Below are positions 48,721 through 61,336 of a stretch of 64,000 nt of DNA, piece by piece. This DNA comes from Allium sativum (taxonomy: Eukaryota > Streptophyta > Magnoliopsida > Asparagales > Amaryllidaceae), in assembly GCA_030737875.1 (NCBI GenBank), contig CM060922.1, positions 300,319,456-300,383,455 on the forward strand, read 5' to 3'. The translations under genes were made by a program, and so were the position numbers. Each line of letters begins with the position of its first letter. The stretch's first letter is position 1. Below the pieces are notes generated by a model, which saw only the letters and a program-made list of their open reading frames with translations, was not told the origin of the DNA and did no database searches.

Positions 48721-50964
48721 CAACCTGTTTCCCTGCACCACAGATGTTAGACACAACAGTATAATATTCTGATAAACAGAATCAACATATAACTATTTGA
48801 CGGTTTATATATATATATATATACACACGTAAATATATATATAAAATCTCCACTAACTGACTAGCAGTTCAAGCAAACAATCAACACACAGTCAAACAGA
48901 CAATATTTTAACAGTTCTAAGAATACAACGTGAAAATAAAACTGTTTAGAGTTTGTGAGATTTACTCACATTTGGACGGTCATCGTCAATGACGATAACC
49001 ATCACTTGATTCAGACAATTTATTTTGCTATAAATTGTAACGGACTCCAATTGACTCGCTGTCAGATCCAGTGTGTTGCTCCCGTCCATACGATTTCACT
49101 GTGACCAGTTTCGTAAATTTCTGATCGCATATGACAATGATTTTCATTTTAGAAGTTAACACATATTTATATAAATTAAATCAAAATGATTTATATAGAT
49201 TGGGCCTCACTCTTTTATTTACCCGGCCCAGCCACCATCAAAAACCCACACCTGTTCACTCCTTAATACCCAGCGAATCCATCTTCCCCGTTTAACAAAT
49301 CACGCTGCTCCTCCTTCAAGCCATTACGACACTTTCAAGCCCTCATACCTCCTTCTCCGATTTACTTTCCAACAAACCAACCACACAAAAGTTCTCCACT
49401 TCCATCCCTCCTTCTACTCCCCTCGACATCCTTCAGCTCACACCCATAAGGCCACTCGCGACCTCCATCTTCCTTCCGCGAGTACACAGTAAGGTGCGAC
49501 ACCTTCTTAGTCGAAATCACTCAAAACTCCCACATCCGATGCGGCTCACCATGCTAATCACAAAAACAAGGACCATCTTCCATTTCGTTGCTTACCCAGA
49601 GCGTAAACCTAAACCCTAGGTTACTGTCGTAAATTTCCAGCGAGAAAAAGGGGGATCGATCTCAGCAAAAGTGGTACAAGGATGGAGAGAAGGTCGACAG
49701 GGGTTCAATAACATATGTATTAGGATTTTAGGATATTGTTTTGCATTTCTTTTGAATTGATTTATTTTTGTTCTTCACGTTGGAATTTAGCTGGGTGGTT
49801 TTTTTATAAGCAGAATTTGGTTGTTGCCGTATGTGGCTGTAGACGTATGTCACGTGGCTTCTTATGGTTCAAGGAAAAATGATAGGATATTTTTATTTTA
49901 GATTTTTAGATTTTACTTTATTCATTTTCTATTTTATTTTAATGATTCTATATTCGTTCTGGGTCCTTAAAAATCACTGCGACTGCGTACGATACCCAAA
50001 AATCACCAAACTGGACTTGTAGCTAGAGTTTGACATTACGGTCCCAACGAAACTACTTTCGTCGAATTCCGACTTCGTATGCTCACACAACATATTTTTA
50101 ACCGTCGAAAAACTGATTGTTTCTCACTTTGAAAATCCGTACGGCCTCACAGTGACTCTAAAAATCACGAAACTGGAAACCTAACAACTATTCGACATTG
50201 CGGATCCAACAAAACTGGTTTCTTCGAATTCCGACTTCGTATGCAAAAGTGGCTATTTTTAATGCTCTAAACAGCCTATTTAAATATATAAATATATTTA
50301 AATATAATTAGATTAATTATAAATAAATTAATATTATCGTATATCTTCACATATGATATCGTACAGCTCCAGGGTAATTATATATTCGATATACCAAGTC
50401 CTGATTGAATCGATATTTCAATTTACATTGAAAAACCCTTTTATAACGTATATAAAGGTTGCAAATTCTAAAGGAATTCCACAGCGACTTTTCTGAAATT
50501 TGATTTGGACGTATCTCAAAATCTACACGACGAAATCCTGATATTTCTCTTCCACTAGAAAGATATACTCCGCCAGCTCCACACGTTTCTTGTTTCACAG
50601 AAATCCGATTTAAAAATGAACCCTGTACATCCAGTTGAAGTCTAAATCGCCAAATAGCGAACTGCCGCGTCGTTTCGCGCTCTATTTTAATTATATTATA
50701 ATTCTAGGCTTCCAACCGATCTCGTCTGAATATATTCATCAATATAATTCAACTCTGAACTGAACTAAATCTCGGGGATGACCCCGTCCATACTATATCG
50801 TCAATTCACTATTTCTGGTTAGTCCTGAATTAAATATATTATTTAATTATTTAAATTAATTAAATATTCCCAGTTATTTAATTAAACGACGATTTAATCC
50901 CCTACCTCACGATATATATAATTAAATAAATTAATTATACCTCTGGAAAAATCGCGCCGTTACA

Positions 50965-50969
50965 CTTAC
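50965..50969. repeat. Target-site duplication, right copy (CTTAC)
   Basis: Identical to 36119-36123. Confidence 0.95.
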
Positions 50970-51048
50970 TGTTGATCTAAGACAGTAAAGAACAGAACTA
51001 ACAGCCGCACGCATTGGCACACAACGCATAAACAGTAACACTATTAAG

Positions 51049-51822
51049 TGTTAGAATTAAACGTTGAATACAAGATGATTCAATAGAATATAAACAGCAG
51101 TTGGTTGCAATCAAGTATACCCTATACTGGCAACATAGCAAGTGAATTTCGAGAAAGTAAGAATAAGTAAATCGAATGAGGCTCGGCGTACTGATTTCCT
51201 TAAGACTATATTCGGAGTCTCCCAGGATACAATAGACGAAACTGCTCGAGTTTGTGATAAGTACGTCAGTGTGAGTATTGAGATTTGGCAGCAATGGCAT
51301 TTTGACAGAGGAAGAGGATGAAGAAGATTAAAAAAATCAGTGTCGAATGAGTGTCGAATGTGATCAGGATTCTCCACTTATTTATAACCTTCGAACAGTC
51401 ATAAGAACAACGGTCGCGCCTGTTTATCGTTTGAATTCAAACATAACGGGTCGCGTCCCGTGCCTCTTCATCTGTTAACGGGTTGTAAACCAGTTTGTTC
51501 CTGTTGGGTCGCATCCATATACATTGCCGCATCCAGTCAGAAAAACCCACAAAAATTGGTTAAGTTTTTCGTAGCAAAAATAAGATTTCATTCTAGCCCA
51601 ATGCCCAAGCCCAAACCCGGCCCGGTTCGGTAAGGGATGGGCGGGCGGCGCGCGCGCGTGTTTGTTTGGATCATATGATATAGGTCCTCTCCCTCGCACA
51701 AAATTACCTGACCCTAAGGGCCAATATAGGGAATGAGGAATAGATATATATACATAGATCTAATATTCTTTTTGCCAATATGGGACTAAAGTATATGTCA
51801 TTCATCTCTTTGAATTCTAACA
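51049..51822 (-). repeat. Copia-type LTR (774 bp), probably a 3' LTR
   Basis: Sense ends are TGTTAGAATTC and AATTCTAACA, giving terminal inverted repeats. The opening (GAATTCAAAGAGATGAATG, then TAGTCCCATATTGG) is typical of plant copia LTRs. Flanks TTAAG and TTTAC are not a duplication. A copia pol remnant in the same orientation lies upstream in sense (56921-56181), so this fits as its 3' LTR. A GC-rich patch (GCGGGCGGCGCGCGCG) is near 51640. Confidence 0.65.
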
Positions 51823-52121
51823 TTTACATGCTAGGATGAAGAGGAATGAACGGGAATGAGCCAAGTCTTTGGCAAAGCACAGAGAAGGAGTTGGGTCTTC
51901 AAAGCTGCGAAGGGAGGGGTTAAGAGGGAGACGTCATGAGGGACAAAGTGACAGTGAGCACACTGACAGTGAAGATTGTAGCATAAATGGAGCATCTTTT
52001 GCCTAAGTGTAGGACATGCACGCAAGCCAGCTGAATAGGGCATCTGGAACATAAATGTTTGTTTTAAGTACAAACGAATGTTGTAATTTAGCTTTATGAT
52101 GGTGGTTTTATGACTACTTGG
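51823..52121 (-). pseudogene. Copia 3' region beyond the CACTA insertion
   Basis: Reading on from the RNase H relic across the CACTA element, the first codons here (PSSHKT) fit the VSHVPSSH-type ending of copia RNase H. The remainder is unrecognised up to the LTR. No clear purine tract precedes the LTR, so continuity is a moderate inference. Confidence 0.4.
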
Positions 52122-53460
52122 CACTACAAGAAAAATACCCTATTGCAACTAGCTATTTGCAACAGGCCTTGCAGTAAATGATATTTAGCAACAGGCCTTT
52201 CGTAATTGTTGCAATAGATAAGATTTAACAATAGGCTTTTCCTTCCTGTTGCGAAAAGCATATTTTTCCCAACCACACTTTCATGCCCATTGCGAAAACA
52301 TACTTTTAGTAACTGCTCTTTCATTCCTATTGCAATAGACATATTATTTGCAACTACACTTTCAAACCAGTTGCAAAACTTATATATTTAGCAAATGTTT
52401 TCACAAGTTGCATTAACTGTAATTTTTTTGCAACAGGTAAAGCCACTTGCAAAAAACATACTTTTAAAAATTATTTTTGCCTAAGTAATATTCAGTTATA
52501 ATATAAGAAGTATAAGCATAATAGTGTATAAACATACATTTTTTTTTTTGAAAATTGGTTAACATACATACATACATACATATATACATACATACATACA
52601 TACATACATACATACATACACACACACATATACATATATATACAATTAATAATTGGAAAATATAATTAATACTATATCATTAAAAATTATATTATTTAGT
52701 AATTACAATTAGTATTTAATGTTAAATGACTACTATATATATAGTACTCAATTTAATAGTTAATAATAAAATTTAAGTATTATAAAGTGATATTTATATT
52801 TGATAATTAAATAATAATAGTTAATTATTAACAAATAATAATAATCAACAATTAAAAAATATTAAAATTATTGTTTAATAAATAATATGCATTTAATTTA
52901 ATACATTAATAATTAACATTTAAATAATTTAATATATTAGTAATTAATATTTCTCATAATTCAATAATTAATTTACTGGTTAATTTACTATTTAATAACT
53001 TTTCTTACATAACATTTGAAAATTATTATTTATAACAAACATTACTTTAAGCTGCTTGGCAATAGTCCACGGTACAAAATTCAAGTCATGTTTTTTTCAT
53101 CTGCAAAAGTTCAAAAACAAACAATTTTAAACTATTTATGATGGTAGGGGCTAACTAAATCTAAATTCCGTTCTGCTAAATAACTTAGGCGGGCTCCAAA
53201 AATTAAAAGGCAGGCTCTCGAAAATTTGAGGACCGCTTTGCAGCTAATATTTCATGCCCGCTTCACTTCTTTTTCCCATTTGCCTGCTTTTCCCATCTCT
53301 AGTTCATTCTAGATTTAGTTGAAAGTCCTCGGTTCTCTTTCTCAACGAAAATAATCCATAATAAAACTAGATAAACATTTTCAACCCGGCAGAAGGAAAA
53401 GCAAAGAAGGGGAGAGGCGCAAGTAGTGGTTGCGGGTTAGGATCTGAAATAGGGTTCGTG

Positions 53461-53565
53461 ATGAGCGAAGGACAAGATTTGGAATCTGGTAGGGGAACAA
53501 GAGGCAATGGACGGGGAACGGAATCAGGAGGGGCGTCCGGAGGAGGAACAGGACGGTGGTGAGAG
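53461..53565 (+). other. Short Gly-rich open frame inside the CACTA element
   Basis: An ATG in a GC-richer patch opens a frame of about 34 codons (MSEGQDLESGRGTRG..., Gly/Arg-rich) followed by TGA. It could be a first exon of a transposon-encoded or captured gene, as low-complexity RG-rich starts are common there. No domain is recognised. Confidence 0.25.
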
Positions 53566-55514
53566 AGAGGGGAACAGTTGGACTAGAACAGAGCTGGAGA
53601 GGACATTAGCCAGTTTTGTTCCTTTCGAATTTAGTTATCCGGGTATTGGACAAGGCAGGAAGAGTGCTGATGGGTACTTATGTGGTATGTTAATCCTTTC
53701 TGATTTTGTTCCTTTCTGATTTTGTTCTTGAGTTTATCCATTTTGTTTTCTTTTCATTCTTCCTTTCTTTCTCTTTGTTTTTAATGGTAGCTTATAACTT
53801 AAAGTTTAAATTCATAGTAATTTGGTATTATGTGTTTAAACTAAATCATTACGCTCAATTTTATATTTATTCACCTCAATGTAATATCCATGTGTCCAAT
53901 GAGAGTCCAATAATAGCCTCTTATTTGTCTTTTTACTTAATTATATTGCATTAGCTGTGTATTGGTTTCTAGGTTGATCTGTTAACTTCATTAATATTTA
54001 TGTGATATAAAGTGTACAAGATATTGGATTAACAATTTGAGTATGCAATATTCGTATGAAATAGTATGCTGTGGACATATTATTGTCAAAGATTTACCAG
54101 TTATGTACGACTTTTTCCTCAGTCTTACTCTTATTTACAAACAGTTTACCTTGCAAGAACTAGAAGCTATTTAGAATCCATAGATCAACCAAGAGCATAT
54201 GATCTATTTTTTCATTCAAATATTAGGTTTTAAGCGCAATGAAATGATGAAGTTCTGAATTTTGCAAATGGTTTGCTAAACAAAGCTATGCAAACATGAA
54301 GAGGAATTAAGAACTTACAGGTTAGTTCAGCAACATGCTTGCCTTTTTCTCTTCCTTAATATTGCAGCATATCGTTTTTGTAGTGTAAACCTTACTAAAT
54401 AAACTATCCAATAACAGTCTGTGGAGTGTTTTCTACTTTTTTATGAACCACTGCTTTTGGTTGTAAATGTTGTACATTATAAAATTATGGAAATATCATT
54501 ATTTTTTCATTTGTTTATCATTAGGCTATACCCCTATACGATGGAGAATTGTGCATAGGGTTTGTTTTTGGGCATTGGTTCCTGCTAGAAATTGTTGGAC
54601 TAGCATCTCGAATTGTCACATGTTTTGTTGTATTGCCGCATTAGTTTTCTTACCAAGCATAATTATGGGGAATCATGGGAACCTAACTCCGCATTAGGTA
54701 AATTCTAGATGATAACGTTGAGGGCATGGGTGAACATGCACCATTACCTGCAAATCAAACTAAATCATCCGGATCAATTGTTGCTACAGCAGGTAAAGAA
54801 TTAAAGCACTACTTAAATATATTGTGAAATTCTCGCTTGCTTACTTATAATGTTTTCATTATTTATTTAATTTAGGTAGGAAAAAAGCTTCTTGGGTATA
54901 GGATTTTGCGGATAAAGAAAAAAAAAGATGCAAACATATTCTGAAGCATTGCGGATAAAGAAAAAAAACACTACATATGTTTAATCAAGGTGCGCTCATA
55001 TTCTAATGCATTGCTTGGAGGTTTGCATAGTTGAATGATTTTATCGGTTTTTCTTTATTTAACAATTTAGAAGGATTTTGTGCCTTAAGGGATAACCGCA
55101 CAAAACAGAAGTATGGTTTTACAAACAATTAAAGAGGTTTTTCCTTCGATCAATAATTATTTGTAACTAGCCAATTTTATTTTATTCAACTGAAAGATTT
55201 TATCAGTTTTCATACAACAATTTAGAAGGATTTTATGTTATAAGGTGAGCTATAATTCATCCTGCTTGAATAAAGCAAACCTCTTTAGTTGTTTGCAAAA
55301 ATATCGTACAAGAGTGGGTACACCTGAAGTTTAAGGAACTTGAGTTGGCAAACTATCTATGTATTATTTGTTAGAAAAGAAACATTTTACCAATGGATAG
55401 TGTTCTATAGGACGTAAACAATGAATACTTCGTGTATATAGAAGCATTATCTATCACATTTGCAAATCGTTTTTTATAGTGAATACTTGATATAGTTCCT
55501 TTTTCCTTTTTACA

Positions 55515-55745
55515 GTTGGCCATTTCTGGATCTGACAGCGAAGGGGTATTACTTATTTTTTACAATTGGCCTCGCTGGCTATGTTGGAGCTAATCCTAAA
55601 CTTCATAGTTATGATGCCAAAAGCGTATGATAGAACTCCGAAAGAGATTCTAAAGATCGTGTATGGGGACAGGACTGCGAAGACGCCGGGTGAGTTTTAT
55701 CCCAAGGGCGGCGATGGGAATATTGCTAAGTCGCTTAGGTCTTAA
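55515..55745 (+). other. Possible terminal exon remnant inside the CACTA element
   Basis: After a TTTTTACAG acceptor-like site the sequence is less AT-rich and reads coding-like in two frames: WPFLDLTAKGYYLFF...AGYVGANP first, then YDRTPKEILKIVYGDRT...KSLRS, stop. The frame change suggests decay or a wrong model. I cannot name the protein. Confidence 0.3.
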
Positions 55746-56180
55746 AGGAGGGGATTTTTGCACTGAGTTTGTACTTTTTGCAGTGTCTTTGAAGTGATGA
55801 ATATTGCTAATTCGCTTAGGTTTTTGCTGTTGTAATTGTTTGTACTATTAAAACCTTATCAAAATAAAAAATTTATTTGTTTATTTCATTTTGTGATATA
55901 CATTTTTGTTAAAACGAATACATTTAATATGTAATATCTATAAGCTGTATTCTTTTTACAGATTTATGAATCTATTGCAACAGGCGTATACTGTTGCAAA
56001 ATGATATGTTGCAACAGCAAAAGCTGGTTGCAAAAAAGTATACTGTAACATCTTATTGCAACAGGCAGAAAATGTTGTGGACTTTTTGCAACTTCGGCTA
56101 TACCAAGGGACACAGGCCTGTTGCAATAAGTCTACTGCAACAGATATCACCTGTTGCGAAAAGTGTTTTTTATTGTAGTG

Positions 56181-56921
56181 GGACATAAAAACCACCAGTT
56201 TTCTTGTCTGAGTTTTTTCTCTAACAAAATGAAGGTCAATTTCAAGATGCTTCATCATCGAATGTTAAATCGGGTTGAGTGATAAAGAAACCGTGCTCTG
56301 GTTATCACACCAAATGACGGGTCTTCGATTTAGAGAAAACTGTAATTCTTGCAACAACGATTAAATCCAAGTAACTTCTGCTGTCGCACTTCCTAATGCT
56401 CGGTATTCCGCCTCTGGGCTAGATCTGGAAGTGGTCTGCTGCTTTTTTGTATACTAAGAAATAATATTGGAGCCAAGGTAGACACAATACGCTGAAATAG
56501 ATTTTCGATCATCAATATCATTGGCCCAATCTGCATCACTGAAACACTGTAAGTTAAGCTCTTTTTCAGGCTTTATAATTATGCCATGATTCTTTATGCC
56601 TTGCAAGTATCATAGAATCCTTTTTAGTGCATTTCAGTGTTCTAATAGGGGGTTCTGCATGTATTGACTTAGCTTGTTAACACTATAGCATATGTCAGGT
56701 CTTGTAATCGTTGCATATTGCAATGCTCCAATTATGCTTCTATGTTGTTTGGCATTGTCGATAACTTCACCTTTATATTTTGACAGTCTTAGGTTGATAA
56801 TCATAGGTGTCGGCAAGGAATTAGCCTAATGCATTTTTGCCCTTTGAATAATTTCTGAAATGGAATTTTGTTGAGATAAAACTAATTCTCTGTCATTTTT
56901 CTTAATATCTTGTATTCCAAG
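56181..56921 (-). pseudogene. Copia reverse transcriptase/RNase H fragment, decayed
   Basis: Minus-strand frames read as the end of copia pol: LGIQDIKKNDRELVLSQ near 56910-56860, then NLRLSKYKGEV and RSIIGALQYATITRPDICYS near 56790-56690, QYMQNPLLEH, a LQCFSDADWAND-type RNase H segment near 56520-56560, and KHLEIDLHFVREK near 56235. Several stops (for example after QRAKMH and after LLEH) and shifts are present. The 5' part is cut off at 56921 by the LTR of the next element, and the 3' part by the CACTA element. Confidence 0.85.
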
Positions 56922-59900
56922 TGTAACGGCTCGCAAATCCGTACTATCTGAGTTGACTAATAACACTACATGTCCAACCCAAATTGCATAGAAATACGAA
57001 TCATTATTAGAAAGGAGCTGGAGGATGAGAAATAGACAGAAAGAAATATTATAATAGAAGAAAAACGAAGAACACAAATCTCACAGCGGAACGAATAAAA
57101 TATATTAAATAACATAACTTTTGAAATACAAATCAGTAACTGTACATACATATCATTATCAGAGCACAACAGTTATTCTTGGAACAGTTATAAACACCTG
57201 TTTCCAGATACAACATAGTACACAGTGGAAATATGATAGTCTACAGTTAACTGGTGAAGTCTCCTGCTTCCAGCTCTTCCAAGTGAATCTGAAAAATCCC
57301 GACTACTTGTCTACCTGTACAAATTTGGGCACCCAAGAGTTTAGGAAAAACAAACAAAACAAACTCTGGGTCAGTCATGGGACTGGTGTGAGTAAACTCC
57401 AACCATTTGTTTAACTTTCAAAATCCTTTTGAAAGAAAGGATAATAGTAAGACCAGCCCACACATAAACATGGACGGTTTTTACCTTACTATAACCCAAA
57501 ACATTTTTGATATCAAATCCAGTGATATTATAATAGTGTCTAAATCAAATAAATAACAATCCAGCGGAACGCTTGCATCTCATGCTACATATATAATATA
57601 AAATCAAAAACTGCAGGGCGGTTATTGGAGATTGGATTGCCAACATGACAAGGTATGGAACCACCTTCCGATAGTGTATCTCTAAAGAGGAATACACTGG
57701 GTTCAACAAGAACGTCTAGCAACCCGGCCCACACATGACTGACCACTCATTTCGCTTGAGTGTATCGAATGTATATCACCAACGGTTGGGATCAGCAACT
57801 GTTTCCCGAAAAGGGACAGCATCGATAGATTAAAGAAGTAAAAGGAATTTCTCTAGATAGGTGATTACACACCCTAATGGGAGCGACCCACATAGCCATG
57901 CTGCCTGCCCGATTTTTGTCATTTCCCGGTTGTTGAGGCCTGAGGCTACGATTCCTTGCAATTCATTTATAGCACATTCACTTTGAATGCCACATTGTCA
58001 GATCCGTTAATCACTAATTGATTTGCACAAATACATTCTAGATATTATGCTAATAGAATAAATTCTCCGCCACCATATATATTTATATAGACCAACCTAT
58101 GTGATCATTGGAAATACTTTGTCAGACAGTCATCCATATACGTTCGTTCTGGGTTGAACGAAACCGAAGGCACCATTTCTATTAATAGAAAAAGTCCATG
58201 CACTTTACTCCGTCTTCGATTATCTTCATATAATCTAATTCGCAATGCTACTGCCAATACGGAGTGGTTCCCGGATAATAATCCAACCGGTCTCTCCAAA
58301 TTGACAATGATATTGGTAAATACTTCAATAGTAGGTTATTTAACTATCGAAGAAAAACAAACAAACATTCATCCATAACATCAATCAATCACTTGGCCTG
58401 TTAATTAATATTTCATTAATTAATTCACTTCATCAATTCCCTATCAATATTTGTTAACCAAATATTTTCAGTAATCATATTGGTTTCTTACACTATTTGG
58501 AAAAAACATTTCCATGTATCACCTTCTTTTATTTTTTGTACTTAGAAAATATATTCTGTTTGCAATTGTAAAAAAACATCTCAATCACTTATCTCTTTCC
58601 CGACTCAATTATACTCAGGAAATATTAACTTTATATTTCCAAAATTCCACCACTTGGATTAAATCGGCTATTGTGTAAAACATCGTTACAAATAACCCAA
58701 ATTACTGTACTCGACTAACTCTTATTCAAACACTGATCTCCGAGACTGAATCTGACTATTTATCGGTTAATAATAAAATCAATCAAGTTGGGTTATAACT
58801 ATCTCTCAGACCTTGGCTGAAAATATCCTTAACTTCAAAACGGACAAGACCACTTACCTAGAATATTCAACATCATAAAAACCAATTACTCATTTTTAAA
58901 CTCGTATACGTTTCTCTTTCTAATTTTACCAGATTTAATTATAGATTTTCTTTTTGTTTATAATATTCAATTTTTAAGTTCGTTTCCTTATCGAATCCTA
59001 TATATATATATATCTATACATTGATTTCTAACTATCAAGTTTTCTAAAAAATATTCTAACTCCTTAAATTTCCAGAAAATTTCGCTATAACCTCCATGGT
59101 ACCGGTCGATAGTTCAAACCTCAACTCGCCCCTCTAGGCCCTTTCCATTTAAAAAGAAAATCTAAAAGCCATGTGGCTTGCTGATTTGGCGCATAAAATC
59201 TCATATGGAATTTAAATGTGTACCTTTTTGTCAGGCACACAAATTATAATCTTCGTATACTTAATATACTTCATTCCATACATGTCTAACACATCCAAAT
59301 ATTCACATTTGGTTTCACTCAATCCATTCGTCTTAACCTAATTCGCTAATTTATTTTCTAATTAGCTATTTTGCCTTTTTCACTTCTTTCTTTGAACATA
59401 ACATGTTCAAATATAATATCAACTTGCTTATAACAAATTGAATTCCATTTTCGATTCAAGTTGCATATTCAATTTCGAATATGAATTTACAATCCCCTTT
59501 TCTGATCCAAAGTTCAATTTCGATTTCAAATTTCATTAACTAATTTTTTTTCTTCAAATTAGTTAATTCAATTCAACAATTAAAAATCTAATTTTTGTTT
59601 CAAAAATCAGTTCACTTACTTTACTTGAGTTCATACTTATTTTACAACTCAAATCTGGATTTTCTTATGGAAATTCGGATTTTATTTGTTTAAAATCCTT
59701 TTATTTATTTAAATAAACCGTTATGATTTTTTAATGGTTCTGGCACTGTTTTTCTGAAAATTTGATTTTGACATAACTCAAGATCTATTCGACGAAATCC
59801 AGATTTTTCTCTTTCATTAGAAAACTATTATCAAATCGGTCCTGACGATTCTTGTTTCAAAGAATTCCGACTTAAATTGAGTTTTATATACACAATTGAA

Positions 59901-60189
59901 GTTCTAAACGCCAATTTATGAACTACCGCGCTGCGGCGAGTTCGTTTTAATTATATTAATATATATATAAAAACGTTTAAACATCGTTTATAAAAATTTC
60001 AACTCCATTCTGATATATTTTTAATATATATCAAATCAGTTTCCCAATTCAACATAATATTTTTGATTATCTATAATTGTCGATTTTTTCCTACTCGGTA
60101 ATATATTTATTTATACTTCGATCTTCTATATTTAATTCCAATTCCTTTTATAAATAAATTATTTATAAAATTCGATATAATCGAATTCC

Positions 60190-61100
60190 AATTATAAACC
60201 CGTTGAATTCTTCTCAATTCAGCTTATATTCCGAATTCTGAAATATAAACAATCGTTTTGTTTCAAAACACTTCCCAACTTACTTTTAAATTCCTATTTG
60301 AATTTAAATGATTCAAATTATCCAAATGATAATTTATTTTACCAAATTTATAACACTATTTGTAAATTCAACTTTCTTGTTTCATATATTTAAACAAGTT
60401 TCCTTTTCAAATTTTTATTTGAATTTCCATCCCTTTGATATTCCGAATTGCGGAATAAAAATCGTTGTTCCCTTTCGAATGATTTCAAACTCTATTTTTA
60501 AATTCATATTTGAATTTAAATATTCAAATTATCTCTTGATAATTAATTCATTATATTTATAAACACCATTTTAAAATTTTCCTTGTTTAATGTTTAAACA
60601 AGTCTATTTCGAAACCTATTCAAAACCAAAATCTTATTTTGGAAATTTCTATTTGTAATAACTTATATATAACACATAATTTATTTTCATATTCAATTTA
60701 ACTTCTATTTAAATAAATTCGAATTAATCGAATTCAAATCATAAATCCTTACGGATTTAGTTTAGTTCAATTTATATTCTGAGCATCCGAATAAATTCCA
60801 TCGTTTATTTCTTTAAAATGATTTCCCCATTTCTATTTTTAAATTCACATTTGAATTTAAATATTCAATATATCAAATGTTAATTTTCCACTTTATTTAT
60901 AAACATCGTTAATAAATTCATTTCAATCCCCTGATTTTCCAATGAAAATCATTCCATTTTATTTATAAATACCAGTTATAAATTCATCACTTCAATTTCC
61001 TATATCTTCTAAACATCATTTATAAATTTCAGTACTTGTTTTATTTATTCGAAACAAGTCAATATTTTTTTTATCCATTCGAATTTCAAATTTTATTTTT
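60190..61100 (-). repeat. Degenerate 200-350-bp repeats with hairpins
   Basis: Recurring words: AAATTCATATTTGAATTT (60291, 60410, 60499 and 60840, with variants), CTTGTTT..AAACAAG (60377, 60582, 61038) and ATTCCG..CGGAAT. Each is an inverted repeat. The open frame at 60308-60562 is a by-product. Confidence 0.6.
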
Positions 61101-61265
61101 AGAATAAATAGAATTTCCCATTTAAAATCTCAAAATCCCTTTTACAATATTTTTATAGATCAACATTCAGGCCCCAGCGATAATTAAACAATCAAACCAC
61201 CCAATTATCAATCAACATATCATATATGATAATATATGTGAAAACAAACAAATAATAATATTTTT

Positions 61266-61287
61266 GAGGAATCCAGTTGGATCCCTC
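61266..61287 (-). repeat. GAGGAATCC hairpin, diverged copy
   Basis: GAGGAATCC-AGTT-GGATCCCTC, followed by CAACCTGTTT as in the 36124 element. Confidence 0.7.
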
Positions 61288-61336
61288 CAACCTGTTTTCC
61301 TGCATCCACAAACGTTAGTCAACATAAATAAAACCC

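Larger units (their letters stand above)
36124..50964 (-). mobile_element. Complete giant-LTR non-autonomous element (14,841 bp)
   Basis: Two LTRs of 6,702 and 6,718 bp (36124-42825 and 44247-50964) enclose 1,421 bp with a primer site (44233-44244) and a polypurine tract (42826-42842). A perfect 5-bp duplication (CTTAC) flanks it. LTR ends are TGTAACGGCGCG and GCCGTTACA in sense. No gag or pol sequence is recognisable, so it would depend on enzymes from another gypsy-type element. The two LTRs differ at scattered bases and in repeat counts, so the insertion is fairly young but not brand new. The plan resembles a large retrotransposon derivative (LARD), but with LTRs making up about 90% of its length. 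Confidence 0.95.
44247..50964 (-). repeat. 5' LTR of the 14.8-kb element
   Basis: Near-identical to 36124-42825, with ten minisatellite units instead of seven, a shorter (TA)n run, and scattered substitutions. It ends at 50964, followed by CTTAC. Confidence 0.92.
52122..56180. mobile_element. CACTA (En/Spm-type) transposon, non-autonomous
   Basis: Termini are CACTACAAGAAAAAT and (reverse complement) CACTACAATAAAAAA. Subterminal regions (52137-52450 and 55970-56165) carry many TTGCAACAGG-type repeats in both orientations, the usual transposase-binding arrangement. I see no TNP2-type transposase, so movement would need a partner. Three-base flanks TGG and GGA do not match. The interior is AT-rich with a (TACA)n tract at 52562-52642 and possible exon remnants near 53460 and 55515-55745. 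Confidence 0.88.
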
